The notes below the pieces were generated by a model. That model did no database searches and was not told the origin of the DNA. It saw only the letters and a list, made by a program, of their open reading frames with translations. Of a stretch of 64,000 nt of DNA, positions 11,075-22,473 are shown piece by piece. The translations under genes and the position numbers were made by a program. Origin of the DNA: Gordionus sp. m RMFG-2023 (taxonomy: Eukaryota; Nematomorpha; Gordioida; Chordodea; Parachordodidae); NCBI RefSeq assembly GCF_954871325.1, contig NC_088775.1, positions 21,615,561 to 21,679,560 on the forward strand. Reading direction: 5' to 3'. Position 1 is the first letter of the stretch; the number at the start of each line of letters is the position of its first letter.

Positions 11075-11214
11075 CTCAAAACCGGCTCCGGTGTATGAAT
11101 CTGTGACAGAGGGACCCAACACTACGACTGGGTTCATTACGACTAATTCGAATTTATAATCGTCCTCTTTTTTAGAATATATTGGTTTACCGTAAATTAC
11201 ATCCGTATTTTCTT
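11075..11214 (-). CDS. SDR reductase gene, exon 4
   Basis: A 140-nt exon between an AG acceptor and a GTTAAT donor. It contains FELVVMNPVVVLGPSVTDSY, the conserved NP.x.xGP block of dihydroflavonol-reductase-like SDRs, preceded by YGKPIYSKKEDDYK, an apparent lineage-specific insertion. Two bases complete the split codon from exon 3 and the exit is phase 0 (46 full codons). Adjacent exon joins are all in frame. Confidence 0.85.
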
Positions 11215-11392
11215 CTTTTTTACAATTTATAAAAAAATATCAAATAAATTATTATTTCTATCTCTCTAATAATCTAACTGACGCCGAACGTAATATATTA
11301 ATATCTGTGTAGTTTTTTTATTCATTTGGATCTAAAATGAGCATTTTCAAAAATACCTTGAATTTTATTATTTCAAAATCATATGCGAAAAG

Positions 11393-11591
11393 TAGTGTTA
11401 TCAAACGGTTTGATTTTAGCAGATTTTTAAAGATGGCTAACTCAATATTTTAGCCAAAAAAAATATTGCCTAACTAGACCATTGTTCATTCTATGAACTA
11501 AATCTTCAGGCTTGCGTATTATTTTTCTGGATAAAAATATTGAGATAGCCGTTTTTAAAAATCGGCTCATAGCGAGCCGTTTAACAAACTA
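11393..11591. mobile_element. Short palindromic hAT-type MITE
   Basis: 199 bp, nearly a full inverted repeat. The left starts TAGTGTTATCAAACGG and the right, read inward, starts TAGTTTGTTAAACGG. It is flanked by GCGAAAAG and GTGAAAAG (7 of 8 matching), consistent with an 8-bp target duplication. It lies in SDR intron 3 and has no coding capacity. Confidence 0.75.
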
Positions 11592-11731
11592 GTGAAAAGG
11601 ATATTATTGACCTGACCTCTTTAAATTAAGAAAAATAAACAGTGTCCAACCCACTTCTTAATTTCTTTATTTTTAAAAATTAAGTAAATAATAAACTCTT
11701 GGAACACTAAATTAAAATAGCAATTTTATAC

Positions 11732-12049
11732 CCGATAATCCTTCAACAATTTCCTCATCTTTTCCTTCTCTCCTTGGACTTTTTTTGCCTTCTAGCTCTT
11801 CATCTTTACGACAAACTTTAGCCGATTCGTTAAAAACAGCCTCTTGCCCATTACTCTCCCCGTTCGTTAACGCATCAACGTCGACTAATATCGCTTCCGA
11901 ACTAGCGTTATTTAGGAAATTCCAAGCAACTCGCTCGCTCAGGGTCTTGATCTTGGGATAAATTTCCAAAGTATTATCGTCAGCACCCGAGCATTGGGTC
12001 CAATCACTTTCGGAGTACTCCTTTGAGCTATCAATGAGGGAGGGATTGC
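11732..12049 (-). CDS. SDR reductase gene, exon 3 (catalytic YxxxK)
   Basis: Runs from an AG acceptor (TATAAAG) to a GTATAA donor; 318 nt, that is two bases, 105 codons and one base. It encodes GNPSLIDSSKEYSESDWTQ, then EIYPKIKTLSERVAWNFL, where YPKIK supplies the catalytic Tyr and Lys of the YxxxK motif. The family normally has Y.KSK.LAE.AAW here. After this comes about 55 residues of acidic/basic low-complexity insertion (KDEELEGKKSPRREGKDEE). The Ser of the catalytic triad is in exon 2. Confidence 0.88.
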
Positions 12050-14238
12050 CTTTATATTTATATTAGAACTTTTCATACCTATATATTTCCTATAAATATC
12101 TCTAGATACACTCTTAAAATGTATCTAGATAAAGATATATCTTATATAAATGTATTTAGATAAGATACAATAGATATTTAGCATTAAATACATTTCTGTA
12201 TATCTGTGTATATACTTTAACAATTCTGGATTATATATTTTTTAATTTTAAAATCCGTATTTACAATAAAATGGATAGTGTGGGGAGTGAGGAGCTTGTA
12301 CAAAGAATATTTTCTATTATTGAGTCGTAATATCCATCAAAAAGGCTAGAAATAGTATGATTACGAATAAATCAAAGTTGTTTATCCTTCGATAAAAATA
12401 TATTGAAATTTTGGTATATAACGAGTGGTAAGGGTGGGTAGAAAGAAAGAAGTGGCGTAAGCATGGGGGAGGGAATTGGAAGTCATGAAAAAAATTTTCT
12501 TAATTAAATTTACTAAATTGATAATAAATACTTGAAATTTAAAAAAAAATTATTTTTATATTTTTAATTTATTATAAATAATGATTGATCTACAGTATTT
12601 GATCATTTTTATATTTTTTAAAATAAATTATATGACGTTGTATTTGCAGCACTTGAATTTTATATATCAAGCAAAGAAAAAGCTCCAGCAGATGCTGAGA
12701 ATCTTTTGCAGACTATTATTAAGTCACCATTTTTAATATAATTTAATGTGTTTCCTTTTTATTTAATAATACATATGATTTTAGCAAAATGCTACAAAAA
12801 ATTGATTTGGATTTAAGGGAGGTTATGAATAGAGCAAATAATATTTTATTAATAAATATTAGAGAGAAATGTGAATGAAAGATTTCATGAAATATATGAG
12901 AAAGAAAGTAGTTTCTAGTAGAGGTGGGCGTGGGCCTAATGGTGGCAATAAAAAAAATTCACGCTTACCACTAAAAAATTTTCGACCCGACCCGCCCGCT
13001 CACGACAAGCAATATTTTGATTCACGCCCGAAAATTCACGGTGTTTTTAAATTTTTCAAAACTATTGCTATAATTTTACACTTTTTTGAATTCATTCTAT
13101 TTATTTCTCTAATTTCATAATCCATATTAATAACAAAAAATAAATAATCTATAAATCGAAATTTATTTAGAAAAAGAAGAATGTCCATCTTTTTTTATTT
13201 CAATTGTGTACGCTTTTCCTATAATAAGAGATTGGATACAAAAAATAGCCTTTCACTAGAAGCCGAACTTGCAGCTGACATAATTTTACTCTATAATTTT
13301 CTCAAAAAAGGAAATGAATATTCCTGCTTCCAAAACTTCAAAATATTGTCTTGTTATTTATCTTATATGAATTTTTTAAGTTCATCCTCACAGCTTTCAT
13401 CGCGGATGTTGCTGCTTCATCAGAATCATCTAGAAATTCTCTAAATTTTTTATTTAGAATATACTGTCTTTGAGTGTAGGATGAATTAGGAAAGTGATAG
13501 TTGGTATTGACAATTTAGATTACACGGTTTTTTATGAGTTTAGGATAAGTTAGAGTTATAAATGATAGTTGGCATTGACATATGCATAAAATTTAATTTT
13601 ATATCATTTAACATTTTTAAGATTGTTTTATATATATCATTTTCTTATTTTATTAAAAATAAGTCTTTTGAAATTCGGATCTAGAATTAAGCCTACCTAT
13701 GTAGTGGCTGCATAATAATCTTTTAAAAGAAATCTTGTTCTATATTTTAAGGTTTTGATTATTATTGTATCACTTTCAGAAGGTTAACAAAATTTTATTA
13801 ATTTTTGTTTCCATAGACAAACTTCATTTATTGTGGGACGAGAATCTGCTCTCAGATTATCCGAGGATTCTTTAAATATTGATAAATATTTATCTAACTC
13901 GCGTATGATGCTGATATCATTTGTGGCTAATCTATTTAATTCTTGCTTGCTAAACAAGTACACCTGTATTTCAGAATATGATTTTAAGAAACTCTGTATC
14001 ATGAGTTCCATCGTTTTCTCGCTATTACATCTTGCTTAAGGGTGTGGCTTAGTTTGTTATTAGCTGTAGATTGTTTGAAATATTGTACTATTTTTTTTAC
14101 ACCATTTATATTTAAGGCTATTTCAATTAAACAATTGTAATATAATACATAATATTATTTAGTCATTGGCGTACGCAGCGGAGTGGGGGGGGGGGCAATT
14201 CTTCCCCCCCCCCCAAAGGCAAAAAATGCAGATGCCGG

Positions 14239-15920
14239 CAGTGGCGTAGCCAGGATTTTATCATGGGGGGAGGGGTTTTAAAAAATTTTTGGGGGCTTCG
14301 CCCCCAAACCTTTTATTTTTTTGAACACTTAATTGCTTATATTTTGGGATTTGTTAAAATTGTTTTATATTTTCATATAACAAAATTTTAGGCTATTTTA
14401 TTATATATTTTACATTCCTTTATTTAATCATATATATATTTTTATTAATTAAAATATTTTCAAAATGTTGATATTTTATATAATACAGATTTTAATATTA
14501 AAAATTATAATGTATAAAGACTCTATTTTAAAAAAAGTAATTTTTATAATTATATAAAATATGTGTAATTCTTATGCAAATAATGGTATTTAAAAAAATA
14601 TGGTGATATTATCTTATAAATAATACTTTTTTTACAAAAAAAAGTTGATTATATATTAAAACTAATAAAATCTTATTGCTATTTTTTGATTTGAATTTAA
14701 AAAGAGAGATCTACTTTTCTCAGAGATTTTTCTAATTCATCTAGAATCAATTTTTTATCTAAAATAATCTCCTTGTTAATATTCAATAGGGCTAATCCAT
14801 TTAAACGTTTTTCACCGGTTGTGTTTCTTAAATAGGTTTTTAACCTTTTTAAAGTTGAAAAAGACCTTTCATTAATGCAGGTACTAATTGGCAAGGTAGT
14901 TAAAATTAATAATGTTTTGATATTAGGCAAGGAATCTAAAATGCAAATGCACATGGAAAGGGCCTACAGAGCATTTTTGGTCTCAAAGAATACCCTATTC
15001 TGTCAAGATTTTTATACCAAAATTCGACACAAAGTAACTTATCATATGAACCTACTAAATCATCAGCATAAAACTCTGAGATTTTTTTAATATCCTCTCG
15101 TGTTTCAAGTGTAATCAACAATTTAGACTCAACCGGCAAAAGAAAATAAAATTATGACTAATAAATCTTTCTTTTAATTAAAATAAAAATGTATCAATAA
15201 GGGGAATAAAAATGTTTATTTTATAAAAATCCTCAATCGTAGATGCATCAATATTTGATCGATTGGATTGTCTAGAGACTACTCTAGGTTTAAAAATTTC
15301 AATTCCAAACATATTAGCAATCTCCTTTACTTTTTCATATATTTCATGAAATTTTTCATCCACATTCTCTATGATATTTGTTGATATTTCAACAATATCT
15401 TTGCTCTATTCATAATCTCCCTTAAATCCAAATCAATTTTTTGTAGCATTTTGCTAAAATCATATGTATAATTAAATAAAAAATAAACATATTGAATTGA
15501 AATTAAAAACTGTGGCTTAATAATAGCCTGCAAAAGATTTTTGGCATCTGCTAAATCTTTTTCCTTGCTTGATATATAAAATTCTAGTGCTGCAAAGACA
15601 ACATCATATATTTCAATAAAGAGTTTCACCAACTCTTGTCTTTCGATGAATCTGGTCGGACAAAATCTTTAGTTTTTCTTTTATGTCAATATCATGATAC
15701 GTTTTAATAAATAACTTCCTTTTTTTGGGTGGTGTGAAATAGCTGCAAACTAATAAATATAAAAATAATCAAATGTGTATATCTATTATTATTTATAATA
15801 AATTTAAAACATAAAAATCAAGCGTTTATTAAGAATTTATTAAATTAAAATTAAAAAAATAAAATGGGGGGGGGGGGTTGAACCCCCTCCCCCCCCCCCC
15901 CCTTCATGCCTACGCCACTG
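14239..15920 (-). mobile_element. hAT family B, inner copy (in element C)
   Basis: TIRs are CAGTGGCGTAGCCAGGATTT on the left and CAGTGGCGTAGGCATGAAGG read inward from the right. Perfect 8-bp duplications GATGCCGG occur at 14231-14238 and 15921-15928. Minus-strand frames encode a DUF4371-type hAT transposase C-terminal half: YDVVFAALEFYISSKEK (15369-15632), MDEKFHEIYEKVKEIANMFG (15178-15363), and the dimerisation part INERSFSTLKRLKTYLR with LNGLALLNINKEI (14697-14954). It is 1682 bp, a deletion derivative without an N-terminal half. This is the innermost and youngest layer of the nest. Confidence 0.93.
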
Positions 15921-16911
15921 GATGCCGGATATATTTTTCAAAAATATTATTGTTTATATTAATTTATATTTGTTACACATTAAATATATATTTAATTACA
16001 TTTATTATCACATTTACCTACTAAGTTATTTTATCAATTTTCGATTTCAAGTTTTCCGGCGTAATATTTACTTATTATTTTCAAATTTTTAGTGGCGTAA
16101 TATTTATCTACCATTTTCAAATTTCTAGTCAAATAATTATTATTTCTGAAACTTCTTGTCCAACAGGGAAAAAAAAATTGCAACCTTGTCCAACGAGATA
16201 GAGTCTCTGCCATCAAGCATTAACAGCTTTTAAGGAGTTAGAAGAGTCAATTATTTGCTTACTGAAATATCACAATAGCCTGAAAGAAAGATTTCCTCAG
16301 AAGCAATAAAATTATTGGATTCAATGCTTATTCCAAATTTTATTTCTCATTAGAATGTATTATTTAATTATACAACTATTTTAAGTATTACTTTTCAAAA
16401 ACATGACATTGACTTGATTAAGAAGATGAGAATAGTAAAGAGCATTTTCTCAGAACTCAAGGAATAGGGAGAGTTTCATATTTTATTGTTGAGTCAAAAT
16501 CAGAGCTATACGTGTTTAATATTTGTCTCCTTCGACTTGTAGCAAGGCAAGCTCATAACATTAATATAAGATAAGTAGAAGAGTATATCTTAAATACAGA
16601 TACATTTATAACCCAAATATATGAATTTTTAATTCATCATGCAGCACTTACTAATATGCAAATATTACTTCCACAAAAGCCTTCCCAACCTTTTTCAGAT
16701 GGTGATAGAAAAAAAAATTTGTTAGATTTTTATTATGAAGATGTTAAAGTATCTTATGGTCTTACTAGCTGAATAACTATGTTTATAAGATTAACAATGG
16801 TTCATATAGTCCCAAAAAATGCTATGGATGCTCTGCATTATTTCAAACACATTTTAGATTAAATTCCCAATGTATTAAAAGGGTTTATAAACTCTTCCCA
16901 TTAGTAAACTA

Positions 16912-17072
16912 ATGCTTTTTTAAAAAAAATTTTTGGCCCGACTCGGCTTTTTTTTAAATAAAATTTTCAGGCCCGGCTTGGGTGTTTTTTTTTAAAATTT
17001 CGGGCCCAGCCCGGGTATATTTAAAAAAACTAAGATACTGTCTAGCCCGGGGGCGTGGCCTGCAGGTCTCTG
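16912..17072. mobile_element. Family F MITE piece inside element C
   Basis: A GGCCCGGCTTGGG-type AT/GC mosaic ending in GCAGGTCTCTG, the right end of the family whose full copy is at 3014-3541. The left end was not found, so the start is approximate. It interrupts the transposase C-terminal region of element C shortly before the block at 17082. Confidence 0.5.
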
Positions 17073-19249
17073 AAAAACATACCAAGAAGTACAACATCTG
17101 AAAGTAGATTGAAAGGTTTGGATCTTTTGAATATTCATAGGCATTTGACGACAAGCAAGGATGAGATAATTGAAAAATTAGCTCAATCACAACGAAGTTT
17201 GGATTTTACATTGTAAATATATAACATATAAAATGCAATTATTCCTAAGAAACTTTTTGTGTAAAGGCTCAAAAAATTCAAATTTCTATTATGGGTCATT
17301 TAAGTGATTCTTTACATATAATTTTTTTATAATTCACATAAATTTAAAATTGTGTATTAGAAATAGTTATTAGTCCTTATAAATTTATGCTTGATATTTT
17401 TAAAAAACAATAATATTTCTTAAAAAATTTTATTATCCCCCCCCAGACAAAATTCCTGCTTACGGGCCTGTATTTAATATATGGCATATACATGCCAGCG
17501 TTTCGTCATCTTTGAATGCACTTATAAGATTTGTCCCGTTATCACTCACAACTAAACATTTATTTAAGCAATTTTCTACTTCTGTATATTCTCCTAAAAT
17601 TGAATTGACTACACTTTTAATTTTGACGTTTTTTTCATCCATTGCCCTTAGGGCCAAAACAAATGTTTTTAATTTAAAATCCTTAATGATAATATGTCCT
17701 ATAATGGTTAAAAAACTTAGATTTTTATAGTCACCCGTCCAAATATCAGTGATTATGGACAATGATCATGCTTTTAATCTTAAATTTTATTTCATGGTAT
17801 ATTTTTGGACCTATAGTATTCATGAAAGTTTTCCGGTTCACAACTTTTATATTTTGTTATCCATATGTAACACCAATATTTATCTCTTGGCCTAGCTTGT
17901 AAAACCCTTCACTTTCTGTTGCATTTAAAGATTGATATCTTTACAAATAAAATATAACTGACTTTTCTGTAAAATGTTTAAGCAAAATTTAGCATAAAGT
18001 CTCACGATAAAAAACACATAAACATAAAAAGAAAAGAAAACTAACGAAATGATACCGGATGTTGTTTATAAAATGAGGAAGATTTTTAGTTTTCATAAAT
18101 TATTCTTTTTTAAAAAAGAACTAAATTAAATAAGAAAATATATAATATAATTATAAAATTGCAAATTTATATTTATAAAAAAACAATTTTAAAAATTAAA
18201 ATTTCCGTGATTCACGGGAAATTTAAGTTCACGCCCGGGGAAAATTTTGGGAAGGCCCGTCACGTCCAGTCACGCCTTAGAATTTAAAATTAATTCACAC
18301 TCACGCCGTGACCCACCGTGACACGATGGGTCACACGTAATTACACGGCCCGCGCCCACTTCTAGTTTCTAGACAATCCAACTGCTCAAATATTGACGCA
18401 TCTACGATTGAGGATTTTTTTAAAATAAACATTTTTATTCCCATTGTATTGATTGATACATTTTTATTTCAATTAAAGGAAAGATTTATTCATATTTTAT
18501 TTTAAAAAGATTTTATTTCTTTAAGATTTCTTCATATTTTATTTTAATTTTATTTTCTTTTGCCGGTTGAGTCTAAACTATTGATTACACTAGAAACACG
18601 AGAGGATATTAAGAAAATCTCAGAGTTTTACGCTGATGATTTAGTAGGCTCATATGATAAATTACTTTGTGATCAAAATTTGGTATAAATATCGAACAGA
18701 ATAGAATATTCTTTGAGACCAAAAAATGCTGCAGACTCTTTTCATGTGTAATTGCACTTTAGATTCCCTTCCTAATATCAAAACATTATTAATTATTTTA
18801 GCTACCATAGCAATTAGTATCGGCACTAATGAAAGATCCTTTTCCACTTAAAAAGGTTAAAAACCTATTTAAGAAATACCACCGGTGAAAAACGTTTAAA
18901 TGGATTAGCCCTATTAAATATTTATTAGGAGATTATTCTAGATAAAAATTTGATTATAGCTGAATTAGCAAAATCTCAGAGAAAAGTATCTTTATAAATT
19001 TAAATCAAAAAATTGAATATGATTATATTAGTTTAATATATAAAATTTATAATCAAAATTTTTAAATAATAAAAACAAATACATGATTAAATAAAGGAAT
19101 GTTATTTATGCTAAAATATTTTTATATAATAAATAAAATCTATAATGAAATACTCTCTAAAATTTTGTTATATGCAAATAAAAAAAATTTTTAACATAGC
19201 CTAAGATATAATCAAGTGAGTGTTCATAAAAATGGGATGTTTGGCGGGA

Positions 19250-20300
19250 GGGGGCGGGTTTAATATTTTAAAAAAAAATTCGGGCCAGGTTGGGCCTTAT
19301 AAATTTTTTTAAATATAAATTTATCAATTTTATGTTGAATTTTTTATGTAAGATAAAAATATTCGATTTTATTTATAGAAACTAGACATATAACATATAT
19401 CTTTTATTTTGAGTAATTACAAAAATTAATTTATATATTTAAATAAATTTGGGCCGGGCTGCTAAAATTTTTTTAAAAAAAAATTGGGTTCGGGTTGGGC
19501 TGGCAAAGCTGTTTAAAAAAAATCAGGCCATGCTGGGCTTAAATAATTAGGTGTGATGCAGATCACTAATTTTTATCTGCTCATTCCGATTTTTATAAGT
19601 TTCGGATTTTTTTAAATAAATCATAATTTATACGTTTTAATTGACCAGGGTTGGGCAATATCGCAAATACTTGTATCTTGTATCTTTTTGTACATATTAA
19701 AAAAAGAACTTTGTATCTATATCTTAAATATTTTTTTAAAATGAGTATCTGTATCTTTAAATGTTTAATATGGAAAAGACACAGATACTTTATTTTTTCA
19801 TTATTTTTTGATATATTTAAATGTTTACTTAATTTAAATATTAAACATTTTTTTAAAAAATTCCTACAATTATTAACATCCTAATGATATCTTCCTCAAA
19901 TTTTTTTATGACAATATATTATTAATATAAATAAAATCAGACACCTGCAGAGGTACCATTTGCATGGCCAGGCCTGGATTTTTTTTTCAAAAATTTTTTT
20001 CGGCCCAGCCCAGATTTTTTCAATAAATTTTATTTATTTTTGAGCAGGTCTCTATAAATATATAATAGAAATGGATCTCAAAATGTTTATATTTCTTCTG
20101 CTCCAATTAACACCAATAATAGTTTAAAATATAATTCTGAGGAATATACCAAAGCAATAATTTCCTTAGCAATAACTATTGATAAACTACAAGACTAAAA
20201 TAATTGTAATTATGGGGATTTGGTCCTAATTTTACTTGTTATATAAAAAGGTTTTTAATTAAATTTTTGAGGTATCTGTATCTTAATACTTTTCCCTAAC
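19250..20300. repeat. Mosaic of F-like repeat and another hAT-type relic
   Basis: At 19250-19560 the sequence alternates A/T runs with GGGCCGGGCTG islands as in family F. At 19646 a hAT-like end CAGGGTTGGGCAATATCGCA begins, with TTGTATCTTGTATC subterminal repeats mirrored near 20270-20300 (read inward GTTAGGGAAAAGTATTAAG). Inside it, 19938-20054 is a small F copy (CAGACACCTGCAGAGGTACC … GCAGGTCTCT). No convincing target duplications could be matched, so the boundaries are soft. Confidence 0.5.
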
Positions 20301-21100
20301 TTTTTACAGAAATTTAATATCGAGTTTCCTCATTAACTAAACTTTTAGCAAAAATAAATTAAAAACTTACTTTCTTAAATCTTAGGAAAATCTAATAAAA
20401 TTTCCTTACAACTGTTTACTACATCATCATACTAGCGAAATCTCTTTGCATGAAAATATCATAAAGCTATAAAAATTCTAATTCTTAATGACATCTAATA
20501 CCAGTAGTAAACAAATAAAAGATTTACCTCACAAGGTGTTTAGTTTTATTATGTGATCTAAGAATTAAGATTGTTAAAAAAATATTTATAATCATGCTTG
20601 AAGAAATTTAAACTTTTTATTATAAAATCCTTAAATGGATAATATTGGTAACAAATTGAGGAGTGTTTTCGACACTCAAATTTATATGATATTATTTTAG
20701 ATATTATTTTAATTAATTAATACTGTATGTGAAAAAATTGTTATAATAGTTAATAAAATAGCAATAAAAGATTTTAGAACGTGTTCTGGAACATTAAATA
20801 AACATATTTCTATAATGGCTTTATTATATTTTTTGAAAATATAATGGTTATTTTGGTTCAACATCCTGATCTACCAAAAAAGAGCTAGGCCCAAGTCCAA
20901 AAAATTGGCATTTTAACAATTGTTTAAATGATAAGAGAGCCATTTTATGGGAAGTCAACTAGGGTTATGATTAATGTCCCTCTTAAAAATAAATGAAGCC
21001 TGGCCTGATACTATTTATGGTCAAAAAGAATACACATAAAAGTCCAAAATCGCGTAAAGTGTGATTTCAATAGATCTCATTTTTCAAAAATATATATATG
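20301..21100. other. SDR intron 2, no feature recognised
   Basis: AT-rich intronic sequence on the SDR model; nothing coding or clearly repetitive was recognised. Confidence 0.5.
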
Positions 21101-21259
21101 TAAACTTGTCTGATTTGGGCCTTTGATAATTGGGGTAACTCCCTAATTTGATTAATATTTTAAGTCATTGCAATTAACTATCATAAATGCCTTGATATAT
21201 TGGACAACTGTCTAAGTTGGGTAAAAATCTTGGTCCCAACGGTAACCAAGTTAGACATG
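21101..21259 (+). repeat. Pogo/Tc1-like MITE, copy 1
   Basis: Begins TAAACTTGTCTGATTTGGGC and ends with the inverted form (…CCAAGTTAGACATGC). It shares the block AAATCTTGGTCCCAACGGT with the second copy, which lies inverted at 55673-55810. The outer CAG of the TIR is missing here. It is non-coding; the open frames around it are incidental. Confidence 0.6.
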
Positions 21260-22150
21260 CACATGATATTTCCTATGAGTCCATTGTAATTATGATTATT
21301 GGTGGCGTTAGATTGGCCATAATACTCAAAGAAAATGAATTTTCTGTGGATATTTTTCTTTTAAATTCCCTTAACCAATTTCTGATCATCCTTATTTTAA
21401 CCCCAAATTGAGGAGAATGTATGGCATAAAATAATAAATAACGATAAAAAATCCCGTAATAACAATAGGACTTATACTTACAATTTATAGCCTCAAGCAA
21501 TTTTAACACTGTGTAAAATGAAATGCGATAAAGACATTTTTTAAAAAATAATAGTTAATATATCAATAATTAATTTTTTAAATAGTGTCCAAATAATAAT
21601 CATGGTTAATTCTACAAGCTGTTTGCTTACATAGCCTTTCAACTTCGTATCGATTATGTGCTCAATATATTTTTTAAAAATATTTATTATAATATTGCAG
21701 GCTAATTTTTGAATATAACTTTAGATATTTTAATTTTAAAAAAATAATATATTAAAATAAAATTCACTTCGATTTTTCTGTTATACAGTTAAAGATAACG
21801 GTAATAATCATTCCTGATGAGTTACGGCAACTACAATAATTATCTTCTTAATTTTTTAAAAAATTCTATCATATAAATAAGAAAATGCTTTTTAAATATT
21901 CTCTAAACTAGAATTTTAGGGGATACAAAATGATATATAATTTGTGAAACTATCATTTTTACTATTTAAAAAAATGAAATAACGTTTTGCCCATTTTTCA
22001 ACTCTTTATCTGATAACATTGAATGACATCAAGATTTAGGTGATAAATAACAATAATGCCAAGTTTAAAGAGGGCCATTCTAAAGTTTTTATGGAATGAC
22101 CCATGAACCTAGATACAACCATGTAACGTTCTAATATATAAAAGACAAAC
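21260..22150. other. SDR intron 2, no feature recognised
   Basis: AT-rich sequence adjoining SDR exon 2. Opposite-strand open frames near 21217-21509 cover the MITE and look like chance. Confidence 0.5.
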
Positions 22151-22473
22151 CTATGATGGCGGAAAACGACGAAGTTAAAACTACTCTCTTAACCGTTTTT
22201 GAGTGTTTGCAAGCTTTTAATAAGTTTAGAATTCCGTTCACGGCTAAATCTATGATCCTTTGATCAGCGGAAATGGGACTAGGGACGGGTAATAATTCTT
22301 TATCCTTGTCATTCACCGTTAATTCTTTATTGATATCTTTCGCTACATTAATGTTATCGTCATCGATGTCGGGTTGTTTCGTACTCGCAAGCAATATATT
22401 GGAGTCCTTATCCATACTTTCTGCGAATATCGGACCAGCTAAATGAACGACGTATGTGCAGCCTTTCACTATA
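22151..22473 (-). CDS. SDR reductase gene, exon 2 (catalytic Ser region)
   Basis: Between AG (22475-22474) and GTTTGT; 323 nt, that is one base, 107 codons and one base. It encodes IVKGCTYVVHLAGPIF, matching the AVKGCDYVFHVASP block. Then comes an insertion of about 50 residues (NILLASTKQPDIDDDN…), followed by RIIDLAVNGILNLLKACKHS and RVVLTSSFSAII, where TSS includes the catalytic Ser position. The true exon starts with T completing a codon left by exon 1, so a GTG or ATG start should not be assumed here. The acidic insertion is unusual for the family and probably a surface loop. Confidence 0.88.

Larger units (their letters stand above)
14164..17470 (+). mobile_element. hAT element C, inserted in A1
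   Basis: The ends are CATTGGCGTACGCAGCGG and, read inward from the right, CAGGCCCGTAAGCAGGAA, both followed by poly-G. The flanks TATTTAGT (14156-14163) and TATTTAAT (17471-17478) match 7 of 8, and the A3 copy shows the uninterrupted site. The + strand near 17082-17216 encodes a hAT C-terminus with SRLKGLDLLNIHRHL and a final SQRSLDFTL before TAA. Upstream (16230-16880) is a broken transposase. It is itself interrupted by a family-B copy (14239-15920) and by a family-F MITE piece ending at 17072. Confidence 0.85.
12919..18364 (-). mobile_element. hAT family A, copy A1 (split by element C)
   Basis: TIRs are TAGAGGTGGGCGTGGGCC on the left and, read inward, TAGAAGTGGGCGCGGGCC on the right. Perfect 8-bp duplications GTTTCTAG flank it (12911-12918 and 18365-18372). 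Minus-strand frames give ITDIWTGDYKNLSFLTIIGH, CLVVSDNGTNLISAF (17460-17762), ELMIQSFLKSYSEIQVY (13784-14011) and, near 13240-13400, the C-terminal ASSASSERLFFVSNLLL dimerisation block, so it is a ZBED-like hAT. Subtracting the insert (14164-17470 plus a target duplication) leaves about 2.13 kb, the same size as A2 and A3. Frames are interrupted, so it is not intact. Confidence 0.92.
12450..19250 (+). mobile_element. hAT family B, outer copy (split by A1)
   Basis: The left end at 12450 reads AGTGGCGTAAGCATGGGGG, matching the inward-read right end of the inner family-B copy. Coding remnants on the + strand resume on both sides of the inserted A1: 12640-12906 (VVFAALEFYISSKEKAPADA) and 18373-18990, ending in a hAT C-terminal block (TGEKRLNGLALLNIY…). 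These match the minus-strand frames of the inner copy at 14239-15920. The transposase is of the DUF4371/ZMYM-like hAT type and is broken by many stops. The right TIR is missing; the element fades near 19250 at a G-rich stretch. Without A1 it is about 1.35 kb. Confidence 0.75.

Noticed and set aside
13181-13444. Open frame at the left end of A1, repeated in A2 and A3
   Set aside because: It is opposite the hAT dimerisation block (SASSERLFFVS on the other strand) and recurs only because the element does.
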